DNA of 6,547 bases from Sphingomonas sp. UBA1000 (GCA_002291855.1 DBAW01000193.1:6551-13097), one strand, 5' to 3'; numbered from the stretch's first letter, positions 1-5,335 are shown. Numbers and translations: made by a program. Notes: generated from the letters alone by a model not told the origin.

Positions 1-351
1 CGGCTGCGCACCGGCACCATCGTCACCACCGACGATCGCAACTGGGAGCTGCGCTATTCCAAATCGGCGCTGCGTTTCTCGCAGTCGCGCGCGGTGGGCG
101 TCGACATGGAATCGGCGACCATCGCCGCCCAGGGCTTCCGCTTCCGCATCCCCTATGGGACGCTGCTCTGCGTGTCGGACAAGCCGCTCCATGGCGAGCT
201 GAAGCTGCCCGGCCAGGCCAACCGCTTTTACGAGCGGGCGATCAACGAGCATATGCAGATCGGCATCGAAGCCTGTGCCGAACTGCGCCGCGAAGGGGCC
301 AAGCTCCACAGCCGCAAGCTGCGCGCGTTCAACGAGCCGCCGTTCAGATAA
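1..351 (+). CDS. amn: AMP nucleosidase, C-terminal part (5' truncated by window)
   Basis: The reading frame is open from base 1 (codon position 1) to TAA at 349-351, giving the last 116 residues. AMP nucleosidase hydrolyses AMP to adenine and ribose 5-phosphate in the cytoplasm, controlling AMP level and feeding adenine salvage. The visible part carries the conserved C-terminal catalytic region of the family: TGTIVTTDDRNWELR, then VDMESATIAAQG (the nucleoside-phosphorylase-like DMES motif, whose acidic residues contact the ribose), LLCVSDKPLHGELKLPGQAN, and the terminal SRKLRAFNEPPFR. From memory this matches the C-terminus of E. coli Amn almost residue for residue. The gene ends normally; the N-terminal regulatory domain lies upstream of the window. 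It converges on the hydrolase at 594-1355 across a repeat-rich spacer. Its product, adenine, is the probable substrate of the deaminase encoded at 2210-3223. Confidence 0.96.
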   Translation, partial: RLRTGTIVTTDDRNWELRYSKSALRFSQSRAVGVDMESATIAAQGFRFRIPYGTLLCVSDKPLHGELKLPGQANRFYERAINEHMQIGIEACAELRREGAKLHSRKLRAFNEPPFR

Positions 352-360
352 GCCTTGCGC

Positions 361-387
361 GGCGGGGCCGGTGATGCCGGCCCCGCC
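361..387 (+). terminator. GC-rich perfect hairpin after amn
   Basis: An 11-bp perfect stem (GGCGGGGCCGG at 361-371 with CCGGCCCCGCC at 377-387) encloses a 5-nt loop, TGATG. It begins nine bases after the amn stop codon. No T-run follows, so it is not a textbook intrinsic terminator, but T-poor strong hairpins are common 3' ends in GC-rich alphaproteobacteria. It could also protect the amn mRNA 3' end. Confidence 0.6.
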
Positions 388-390
388 ATA

Positions 391-437
391 GCGCTGGCTG
401 GGGCGCTGGCTGGGGCGCTGGCTGGGGCGCTGGCTGG
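391..437. repeat. 12-bp tandem repeat, about 3.9 copies
   Basis: The unit GCGCTGGCTGGG occurs at 391-402, 403-414 and 415-426 without a mismatch. A fourth copy, missing its last base, occupies 427-437. It lies between the amn hairpin and the 57-bp palindromic repeats, in DNA with no supported gene. Perfect short-unit repeats of this kind arise by replication slippage, so copy number probably varies between strains. Confidence 0.9.
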
Positions 438-593
438 TTTTCCGAGCCGCCGGGCGTATCCGCCCGGCTCGAAAATGCTTTCTGATTTGCCGCATTTTCC
501 AAGCCGCCGGGCGTGACCGCCCGGCTCGAAAATGCTCTGTGATTTACCGCATTTTCCGAGTCGCCGGGCGTGGCCGCCCGGCTCGAAAATGCT
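438..593. repeat. 57-bp tandem repeat of a palindromic element, about 2.7 copies
   Basis: Copies start at 438, 495 and 552, an exact 57-bp period. Copies 1 and 2 differ at 6 of 57 positions. Copy 3 is partial and stops where the hydrolase coding region begins. Each copy folds into a hairpin, for example 549-592: GCATTTT, a bulged C, CGAG, a 3-nt bulge, CCGGGCG, the loop TGGC, CGCCCGG, CTCG, AAAATGC. The loops differ between copies (TATC, TGAC, TGGC) while the main 7-bp stem is invariant. Read on the minus strand, each unit begins with the AGAGCATTTTCGAGCC-like arm. The array fills the space between the convergent amn and hydrolase genes, so the hairpins may serve as 3' end or terminator structures for either strand. 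A related single copy lies at 4661-4716. Confidence 0.9.
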
Positions 594-1355
594 CTAGGCC
601 GCCGGTCCCAGCCAGGCGGCGAGCGCGTCGCCCAGTTCGCGCTTCACCACCGCCGACATGTGCCCGCCCGGAATCTCGACCAACGCGCCATGCAGCAGCG
701 CCTCGGCCAGCGCCGGGGCGGAGCCATTGTCGCGGTCCTCGACCCCGCACAGCACCAAGGTCGGCATGGCGATCGCGCCGATCGCCGCGGCCGGGGTGTC
801 GGTAAAGGTGTCGAGAATGTGGATCAAAGCCGCCGGATCGCCACCGGTGGTCTTCAGAAACGCCTCGGCATTCCATTCGGGCGTGCCGCGCGCAAAGCTG
901 CCGAGATTGGTCAGGATATGGCGGAAATGCGCCGCCCGCCCCGATGTGCCGATCAGCCCTTCCAGCCCCATGCCCGACAGGATGGCGCGGCCCGGCGTCG
1001 CGCCGCGCACGATCATCCGCATCGTCGTGCGCGCGCCGAGCGAATAGCCGCCCAGATCATAATCGGTCAGCCCCAGATGCGCGATCAGCGCCAGCCCGTC
1101 ATCGGCGAGCACGTCGCCCGGATAATGGCGCGCATCATGCGGCGCATCGCTCTGCCCGTGCGCGCGCAGATCGGGCATGATCACCCGGTAGCCGAGCGCC
1201 GCCACCTTGGCGGCATGGCCATAACGGATCCAGTTGGTCGCCGCGTTGGAAAACAGCCCGTGGATCAGGATCAGCGGCCGGCCGGTGCCGAGTTCATGCC
1301 ACGCAAGGCGGATGCCGTCATTCGCGGTGAAGAAATGCGTCGTCGCCCCGGTCAT
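594..1355 (-). CDS. Alpha/beta hydrolase
   Basis: This 253-residue cytoplasmic protein (no signal peptide or membrane segment) has the alpha/beta hydrolase fold. An oxyanion-hole segment, LILIHGLFSN, lies near residues 28-37, and the PDLRAHGQSD strand-turn typical of the fold is at 61-70. The nucleophile elbow G-Y-S-L-G gives Ser105. An acid, probably Asp207 in GVED, and His232 in GGHMS complete the triad. The substrate is unknown; esterase, lactonase or C-C hydrolase activity would all fit. An in-frame start 35 codons further upstream exists, but I chose the ATG at 1355. There it forms an ATGA overlap with the isomerase stop codon, has GGAA a few bases before it, and gives the usual family length. 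The pair is probably co-transcribed and translationally coupled. The TAG stop directly abuts the palindromic repeat array. Confidence 0.9.
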   Translation of the reverse strand: MTGATTHFFTANDGIRLAWHELGTGRPLILIHGLFSNAATNWIRYGHAAKVAALGYRVIMPDLRAHGQSDAPHDARHYPGDVLADDGLALIAHLGLTDYDLGGYSLGARTTMRMIVRGATPGRAILSGMGLEGLIGTSGRAAHFRHILTNLGSFARGTPEWNAEAFLKTTGGDPAALIHILDTFTDTPAAAIGAIAMPTLVLCGVEDRDNGSAPALAEALLHGALVEIPGGHMSAVVKRELGDALAAWLGPAA

Positions 1356-2002
1356 TCGCGTTCCGTCAGCCCTGCCTGTTGCATCCGCCATTTGGCGAGT
1401 TCGATCCGGTCCTGCCCGAAAAACGGCTCGCCCTGAAACACCAAAGTCGGCACGCCCCAATGGCCCGCCGCCTCCAGCGCCTGCTGATTGCCCTCGATCT
1501 CCTGATCGAGCGCGGCGCCATCGTCAGCCACCTCGGCGTCCAGCTCCTCGAGCACCAGCCCGGCCCAGGCGGCGGCGCTCGCCAGATGCGCGCCCTCATG
1601 CCAGTTTTCGGTCCCGCCCCAGATCAGCCGCGACACCTCATCGGCAAAGGCAAAGCCCGCGCCGCGCCGCGCCGCCGCCTGACCCAGGCGGACGAGCCGG
1701 CGGATGAACGGCTGTTCGGCGGCGATCTCGCCGGTGTCGATGTCCTGCACGATCGGATCGGGCCGGGGCGGCGCAAACGGCACGCCATGGAAATCGGCCA
1801 GCCGCAGCACGTCGAGCCGCGTGTATTTCAGCCAATTGGGGTGGTTGTGCGCGAAAAAGCCCGGATCGCGGACCGCGAGCGGCCAGACCGGGCGCAGCAC
1901 GATCTCCAGATCATGGTCGCGCACCAGCGCGCGGTAACGCGGCATGGCGAGATAGGAATAAGGGCTGCGGAACGACCAGAACAGGTCCGCTTTCAACGTC
2001 AT
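1352..2002 (-). CDS. DsbA-family 2-hydroxychromene-2-carboxylate isomerase-like protein
   Basis: This 216-residue protein has the thioredoxin/DsbA fold of the HCCA isomerase (NahD) and kappa-class glutathione transferase group. The N-terminal strand FWSFRSPYSYLA (residues 8-19) has Ser13 before Pro14, where redox DsbA proteins carry CXXC. This matches the glutathione-binding serine of NahD. A GVPT motif near the C-terminus supplies the cis-proline (Pro185), followed by F-F-G-Q-D-R, usual for the family. The protein is therefore probably a glutathione-dependent isomerase or transferase, not a disulfide oxidase, and it lacks a signal peptide. The exact substrate cannot be read from the sequence, and no other naphthalene-pathway genes are in view. 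I chose the ATG at 2002 because GGAGAG lies eight bases upstream and the homologous N-terminus begins there; an upstream in-frame ATG at 2101 would add 33 low-quality residues. It overlaps the downstream hydrolase by 4 bp. Confidence 0.88.
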   Translation of the reverse strand: MTLKADLFWSFRSPYSYLAMPRYRALVRDHDLEIVLRPVWPLAVRDPGFFAHNHPNWLKYTRLDVLRLADFHGVPFAPPRPDPIVQDIDTGEIAAEQPFIRRLVRLGQAAARRGAGFAFADEVSRLIWGGTENWHEGAHLASAAAWAGLVLEELDAEVADDGAALDQEIEGNQQALEAAGHWGVPTLVFQGEPFFGQDRIELAKWRMQQAGLTERE

Positions 2003-2209
2003 GGCCGTGCCTCTCCACCAAAGTCCGGTCTGTTCGCTGGCCCGTTCCTCCGGGCCGGTTTTCGCGGCAGCTTCCTTCCCTCTTAGGCCGCTCGCCGGCA
2101 AATGGTCAAAAATCCGTTCATGTTGATTGCGCCGGCCCGCCGCCGCCGGGGCTTGTGCGGCGCGCGGAAAGCCGCGATCCTGAAGCCCATTGCCATCCCT
2201 GGGGCCATA
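2003..2209. other. Divergent intergenic region
   Basis: This 207-bp spacer separates the minus-strand isomerase from the plus-strand deaminase and must hold promoters for both directions. Upstream in-frame extensions of both genes enter it, but they lack family similarity and good ribosome sites. A minus-strand promoter candidate is visible at 2080-2109. For the plus strand I see no convincing -35/-10 pair; the only ribosome-site candidate is a weak GGGG about six bases before the ATG at 2210. No riboswitch-like or operator palindrome was recognised. Confidence 0.5.
2080..2109 (-). promoter_or_regulatory. Candidate sigma-70-type promoter for the isomerase/hydrolase pair
   Basis: On the minus strand TTGACC (2109-2104) is followed after 18 bases by TAAGAG (2085-2080). 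The -35 box is a good match to the alphaproteobacterial consensus; the -10 box is weak. Transcription would begin about 70 bases upstream of the ATG at 2002. This is pattern matching only. Confidence 0.35.
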
Positions 2210-3223
2210 ATGTCAGACCTTCGCACCTTCATCACCGGCCTGCCCAAGGCCGAGCTGCACCTTCATATCGAAGGCAGCCTGGAACCCGAGCTGATGTTCG
2301 CGCTCGCCGAACGCGGCGGCATCGCCCTGCCCTATGGCTCGGTCGAAGAGCTGAGATCGGCCTATCAGTTCAGCAATCTGCAGGACTTTCTTGATATCTA
2401 TTATCAGGGCGCGGCGGTGCTGCGCACGGCGGCGGATTTTCACGATCTGGCCGCTGCCTATTTCGCCCGCGCGGCCGCCGACGGCGTCGTTCATGCCGAA
2501 ATCATGTTCGATCCGCAGACCCACACCGCGCGCGGCGTGCCCTTTGCCGAAGTGATCGAGGGGCTGTCGGCGGCCTGTGCGGCGGCGGAGCGCGATCTGG
2601 GCATCAGCTCGCGGCTGATCATGTGCATCCTCCGCCATCTCGATGAGGCCGACGGCTTTGCCACGCTCGCCGCGGCTGCGCCCTATCTCGACCGCATCGC
2701 CGCCATCGGGCTCGATTCGTCGGAGCGGGGCCACCCGCCGGAGAAATTCGCCCGGCTGTTCGCCGCCGCCGGCGCGCTTGGCCTCAGGCGCGTCGCCCAT
2801 GCCGGGGAGGAAGGGCCGCCCGATTATGTCGTGCAGGCGCTCGATCTGCTCGCCATCGACCGGCTCGACCATGGCAATCGCGCGCTCGAGGATGCCGCGC
2901 TGACCGCCCGGCTGGCGCGCAGCGGCATGACGCTGACCGTGTGCCCGCTGTCCAATCTGAAGCTGTGCGTGATCCCGTCGCTGGATGCCCACCCGATCGA
3001 CCGGATGCTGGAACTTGGGCTGCGGGCGACGGTCAACTCCGACGATCCGGCCTATTTCGGGGGCTATATCGGCGACAATTACCATGCCGTGGCAACTGCG
3101 CGCGGCCTTGACCGGGCGGCGCTCGCCACGCTGGCGCGCAACAGCTTTCTGGGGTCGTTCCTCGACGACGAGACGGTCGCGCGCCATCTGGCGGCGATCG
3201 ATGCCTATCTGGAGACGGCCTGA
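2210..3223 (+). CDS. Adenine deaminase (type 2, adenosine deaminase superfamily)
   Basis: This 337-residue metal-dependent deaminase has the TIM-barrel amidohydrolase motifs: ELHLHIEGS (zinc ligands His17 and His19), VAHAGEE (zinc ligand His197, catalytic Glu200), RLDHGNRAL (His221) and VNSDDPAYFGGY (zinc ligand Asp278). Several segments resemble bacterial/yeast adenine deaminases (Aah1, Pseudomonas PA0148) more than true adenosine deaminases: FDPQTHTARG, GLDSSERGHPP, CPLSNLKLCV and SDDPAYFGGY. E. coli Add has GFDLAGDE and CLTSNIQT at the corresponding places. The likely reaction is adenine to hypoxanthine plus ammonia. Automatic pipelines may label it adenosine deaminase (add). The start at 2210 gives the family N-terminus, MSDLRTFITGLPKAELHLH; the in-frame ATG at 2102 adds a 36-residue Arg/Ala-rich stretch with no family match. 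Its TGA overlaps the ATG of the phosphoribosyltransferase by one base (TGATG), implying coupled translation. Confidence 0.93.
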   Translation: MSDLRTFITGLPKAELHLHIEGSLEPELMFALAERGGIALPYGSVEELRSAYQFSNLQDFLDIYYQGAAVLRTAADFHDLAAAYFARAAADGVVHAEIMFDPQTHTARGVPFAEVIEGLSAACAAAERDLGISSRLIMCILRHLDEADGFATLAAAAPYLDRIAAIGLDSSERGHPPEKFARLFAAAGALGLRRVAHAGEEGPPDYVVQALDLLAIDRLDHGNRALEDAALTARLARSGMTLTVCPLSNLKLCVIPSLDAHPIDRMLELGLRATVNSDDPAYFGGYIGDNYHAVATARGLDRAALATLARNSFLGSFLDDETVARHLAAIDAYLETA

Positions 3224-3741
3224 TGCCGGTATTCACCGAAATCGCCTATGACCGGTTCGTCGCCGATGTCCGCACGTTGGCGGCCGGGATTGCCGCAGAG
3301 CCGGGCTGGCGGCCCGATTTCCTGATCGGCATCGGGCGCGGCGGGCTGGCCCCGGCGGTGTTCCTGAGCCACGCGACCGGCATCCCAACCCTGTCCTGCG
3401 ACCTGTCGAGCGCGGTCAAGGAGTTTGCCGACGACGTGCTGGCGCGGCTCGCCGCGCGCGCGCGGGCGGGCGAGACGCTGCTGTTCGTCGACGACATCAA
3501 TGACAGCGGCGGGACGATCCTGAGGCTGAGGACCAGCCTTGCCGCCGAAGGCGCGCCGGCCGAGCGCATCCGCTTTGCCGTGCTGATCGACAATGTCGTG
3601 TCGCGCGCCACGGTCGAATATCGCGCCCGCACCATCGACCGCACCGAGGAGAAGGACTGGTTCGTGTTTCCGTGGGAAGCCATGGCCCCGCAACAGTCGC
3701 TCGACAGCGACGCCGCGGCCCAGCCCGCGCGCATCGCCTGA
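3223..3741 (+). CDS. Phosphoribosyltransferase, hypoxanthine/xanthine-guanine type
   Basis: This 172-residue cytoplasmic type I phosphoribosyltransferase has the PRPP-binding loop LLFVDDINDSGGTI (residues 86-99), with the two acidic residues Asp90-Asp91 and the Gly-Gly-Thr end. An upstream phosphate loop, IGIGRGGLAPAVFLS, lies at 35-49. The C-terminal FVFPWE (147-152), preceded by Trp146, is typical of the COG2236-like purine phosphoribosyltransferases. The likely reaction is hypoxanthine (or xanthine/guanine) plus PRPP to the nucleotide and pyrophosphate. Base specificity is inferred from family resemblance and from the adjacent deaminase, whose product would be hypoxanthine. The last 18 or so residues are a low-complexity Ala/Gln-rich tail. 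The ATG at 3223 overlaps the deaminase stop codon, with GGAGA at 3211-3215 as a ribosome site. The next gene starts eight bases after the stop. Confidence 0.9.
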   Translation: MPVFTEIAYDRFVADVRTLAAGIAAEPGWRPDFLIGIGRGGLAPAVFLSHATGIPTLSCDLSSAVKEFADDVLARLAARARAGETLLFVDDINDSGGTILRLRTSLAAEGAPAERIRFAVLIDNVVSRATVEYRARTIDRTEEKDWFVFPWEAMAPQQSLDSDAAAQPARIA

Positions 3742-3749
3742 GCGGCCGG

Positions 3750-4589
3750 ATGACCGACTGGCAGGACTGGATCGGCCGCAGCGTCATGGCCAGCGATGTG
3801 GCGACGCCGGGGCTGGCCATGCGCTACCGGGCGACGCTCGATCTTGGTGCCGATGCGCCGCTGCTGGGGCTGGGCTGGTGCCTGTGCCTGCCCGATGCGG
3901 CAACGGCGACGCTCGGCCCCGACGGACATCCGCCGCGCGGCGATTTCCTGCCGCCGGTGCCGCTGCCCCGGCGCATGTGGGCAGCATCGGAGCTGGTGCT
4001 GCACCATGGCATCGCGCCGGGCATGGCGGTCAGCCGCACCAGCCGGATCGCAGCGGTGCGCGAGAAACAGGGCGCGACCGGGGCGCTGCTGTTCGTCGAG
4101 GTCGCGCATGCGCTTCATGCCGACAACCGGCTGGTGCAGGAAGAAACCCAGACGCTGGTGTTCCGCGCGCCCGCAGACGCCCCGGCGGATTCCGCAGCGC
4201 CTGCCAGCCCGCCATCTGCCCCGCCGCCCGCGCGCGACGACTGGCCGCACCGGCGGACGATCACGCCCGGCCCGGCGCTGCTGTTCCGTTATTCGGCGCT
4301 GACCTTCAACAGCCACCGCATCCATTATGATCTGCCCTATGCCCGCGCGGTTGAGGGCTATGCCGGGCTGGTCGTGCACGGGCCGCTGGTCGCGACCCTG
4401 CTGCTCCATCTCGCGCAGGATGTGCTGGGCGATCGCCCGGTCGGGCGGTTCGGGTTCCGCGCCCTCGCCCCGGCCTTTGCCGACCGGCCACTGACGCTGT
4501 GCGCGCGGGAGGACGCCGACGGGCTGGCGCTGGCCGCGTTCGATGATCGCGGCGCGCAGACAGTCACGGCCCACGCCGCCGCGCGCTGA
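3750..4589 (+). CDS. FAS1-like / MaoC-type dehydratase (mesaconyl-C4-CoA hydratase-like, HTD2 family)
   Basis: This 279-residue cytoplasmic protein has the double hot-dog layout of HTD2-like hydroxyacyl dehydratases and mesaconyl-C4-CoA hydratase (3-methylfumaryl-CoA hydratase). An N-terminal FAS1-like half (about 1-139) includes the LGLGWCLCLP and FLPPVPLPRRMWAASEL segments. A Pro/Ala-rich linker (about 140-161) joins it to a C-terminal MaoC-like half. The diagnostic motif there is FNSHRIHYDLPYA (186-198), with His189, His192 and Asp194 as catalytic or binding candidates, followed by EGYAGLVVHGPLVATLL. It probably hydrates or dehydrates an enoyl/3-hydroxyacyl-CoA; the substrate is unknown. 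The ATG at 3750 lies eight bases after the phosphoribosyltransferase stop with no clear Shine-Dalgarno, so reinitiation is likely. An earlier in-frame ATG at 3672 would overlap that gene by 70 bases and add a non-homologous Arg-rich head. Its link to purine genes is probably positional. Confidence 0.88.
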   Translation: MTDWQDWIGRSVMASDVATPGLAMRYRATLDLGADAPLLGLGWCLCLPDAATATLGPDGHPPRGDFLPPVPLPRRMWAASELVLHHGIAPGMAVSRTSRIAAVREKQGATGALLFVEVAHALHADNRLVQEETQTLVFRAPADAPADSAAPASPPSAPPPARDDWPHRRTITPGPALLFRYSALTFNSHRIHYDLPYARAVEGYAGLVVHGPLVATLLLHLAQDVLGDRPVGRFGFRALAPAFADRPLTLCAREDADGLALAAFDDRGAQTVTAHAAAR

Positions 4590-4597
4590 CACGCAGA

Positions 4598-4631
4598 AAC
4601 GGCCGGGATGGCCCATGCCACCCCGGCCGTT
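4598..4631 (+). terminator. Long hairpin after the dehydratase gene
   Basis: A perfect 10-bp stem pairs AACGGCCGGG (4598-4607) with CCCGGCCGTT (4622-4631). An inner 4-bp stem, TGGC/GCCA (4609-4612 with 4617-4620), closes a CCAT loop after one A-C mismatch. It starts eight bases after the stop at 4589. There is no T-run beyond the two stem-end Ts, but the position and strength suggest a terminator or 3' stabiliser for the three-gene plus-strand run. Confidence 0.65.
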
Positions 4632-4660
4632 CGACGCTCCGCCAGCAGGCAGACGCGATC

Positions 4661-4716
4661 AGAGCATTTTCGGGCCGGCCAGGCTTACCCAGCGGCCCGA
4701 AAAATGCGGCAGATCA
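4661..4716 (+). repeat. Dispersed single copy of the AGAGCATTTTC palindromic element
   Basis: The arms GCATTTTCGGGCCG (4664-4677) and CGGCCCG-A-AAAATGC (4693-4707, one extra A) form a hairpin around a 15-nt loop. The flanks AGA before and GGCAGATCA after match the minus-strand reading of the 57-bp repeats at 438-593, where copies run AGAGCATTTTCGAGCC ... GAAAATGCGGCAAATCA. The outer arms are conserved between the two loci, whereas stem core and loop differ, as expected of a diverged repeat family. It sits between the convergent dehydratase (+) and small exported-protein (-) genes, so it may act as a bidirectional terminator. Confidence 0.75.
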
Positions 4717-4722
4717 AAAGGG

Positions 4723-5073
4723 TCAGAGCACCGGACCCAGATCGACCCGGTCGTGGCGACGGACATCGCCCTTGACGATCGCCGCTTCGACCAGCCGGCC
4801 GTCACCCGCGCCGGTCACGCGCACGGTGGCGCGCTCGGCATTGATGAACATCGGCTGGCGGCCGGCACCCTGGGCCGGCACGAGGCGACGGACGGTCAGC
4901 AGCGCACCTGCCTCAAGCTGCTGCTTGCCGGCGCAGATCACCACCTTGTCGGCTCCGGCCTCGACCACCGTGCCAGCCGCGCAGCTGGCAGGATCGGCGG
5001 CCAGCGCCGGCACCGAAAGAAACGCGCCGCCCAGCGCGGCTGCAACCACAATCTTGTTCTTGAACACCGACAT
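4723..5073 (-). CDS. Small exported protein of unknown function
   Basis: I do not recognise the family. The 116-residue product starts with a good Sec signal peptide: MSVFKNKI, a hydrophobic stretch at about 8-22, then PALA before Ala26-Asp27, so signal peptidase I would probably cut after residue 25 or 26. The mature protein of about 90 residues has two cysteines (Cys31 and Cys47) that could form a disulfide in the periplasm. It is rich in Val/Ala/Gly with alternating hydrophobic residues (TVVEAGADKVVICAG, LLTVRRLV, ATVRVTGAG), suggesting a small beta-rich domain. There is no lipobox or membrane anchor beyond the signal. The start at 5073 is fixed by a strong GGAGGAG six bases upstream (5080-5086) and by the signal peptide; a longer in-frame start at 5262 is unsupported. 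The gene appears monocistronic, ending seven bases from the palindromic element. Confidence 0.8.
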   Translation of the reverse strand: MSVFKNKIVVAAALGGAFLSVPALAADPASCAAGTVVEAGADKVVICAGKQQLEAGALLTVRRLVPAQGAGRQPMFINAERATVRVTGAGDGRLVEAAIVKGDVRRHDRVDLGPVL

Positions 5074-5079
5074 TTCTCG

Positions 5080-5086
5080 CTCCTCC
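5080..5086 (-). promoter_or_regulatory. Strong ribosome binding site of the small exported-protein gene
   Basis: GGAGGAG on the minus strand lies six bases upstream of the ATG at 5073. It is the best Shine-Dalgarno match in the window and decides this start over the upstream in-frame ATG at 5262. It suggests high translation. Confidence 0.75.
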
Positions 5087-5222
5087 ACGATCAGGATACG
5101 AGCGTCGATCACCAAAGCCGGGCAGAAAACGAAACCAGACCCGATCATCGAGCTTGCTCGATGCGGTCCGACATCACGATCACCGAAATGATCGCCAGAG
5201 GGGCCCGGCCCGCATGGAAGCT

Positions 5223-5250
5223 GATTTAATGCCTGCCGCTTAACGTGCAA
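5223..5250 (-). promoter_or_regulatory. Weak promoter candidate for the small exported-protein gene
   Basis: On the minus strand TTGCAC (5250-5245) is separated by 16 bases from TAAATC (5228-5223). The match is modest, and a nearer start point, within the 5090-5220 stretch, cannot be excluded. Confidence 0.25.
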
Positions 5251-5302
5251 GAGCCGCCGCAATCAGGAATATCCCGTAGATAAACAAAATCCGATACAGA
5301 AA

Positions 5303-5335
5303 CGGCCCCGCTCCAGGGGTGGAAGAGCGGGGCCG
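5303..5335 (-). terminator. Probable intrinsic terminator of the PAP2-queC unit
   Basis: A perfect 11-bp stem (CGGCCCCGCTC at 5303-5313 with GAGCGGGGCCG at 5325-5335) surrounds an 11-nt loop. On the minus strand the stem is followed by TTTCTGTATCGGATTTTGTTT, a T-rich tail. It lies about 75 bases downstream of the queC stop codon and is the most terminator-like hairpin in the window. Confidence 0.7.

Noticed and set aside
391..593. CRISPR-like appearance of regularly spaced repeats
   Set aside because: The 57-bp units are contiguous, with no unique spacers between them, and no cas gene is present; it is a simple tandem repeat.
570..2086. Long plus-strand open frames (570-1436 and 1379-2086) opposite the hydrolase and isomerase genes
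   Set aside because: They are low-complexity Arg/Gln/Ala-rich translations antisense to two well-supported genes; no ribosome site or conserved motif was seen.
2102..2209. Upstream extension of the deaminase from the ATG at 2102
   Set aside because: The extra 36 residues are Arg/Ala-rich with no family match, and they lie in the divergent promoter region.
2213..3187. A 324-codon minus-strand open frame opposite the deaminase
   Set aside because: It mirrors the deaminase gene and has no family motif; the plus-strand product contains the full catalytic site.
3246..4616. A 456-codon open frame on the minus strand across the phosphoribosyltransferase and dehydratase genes
   Set aside because: It is antisense to two genes with clear family motifs. 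The translation is Arg/Gly/Ala-rich without recognisable domains, as expected of a shadow frame in GC-rich DNA.
5074..5262. Upstream extension of the small exported protein from 5262
   Set aside because: It would bury the clear signal peptide in the interior of the protein and ignore the GGAGGAG site in front of the ATG at 5073.
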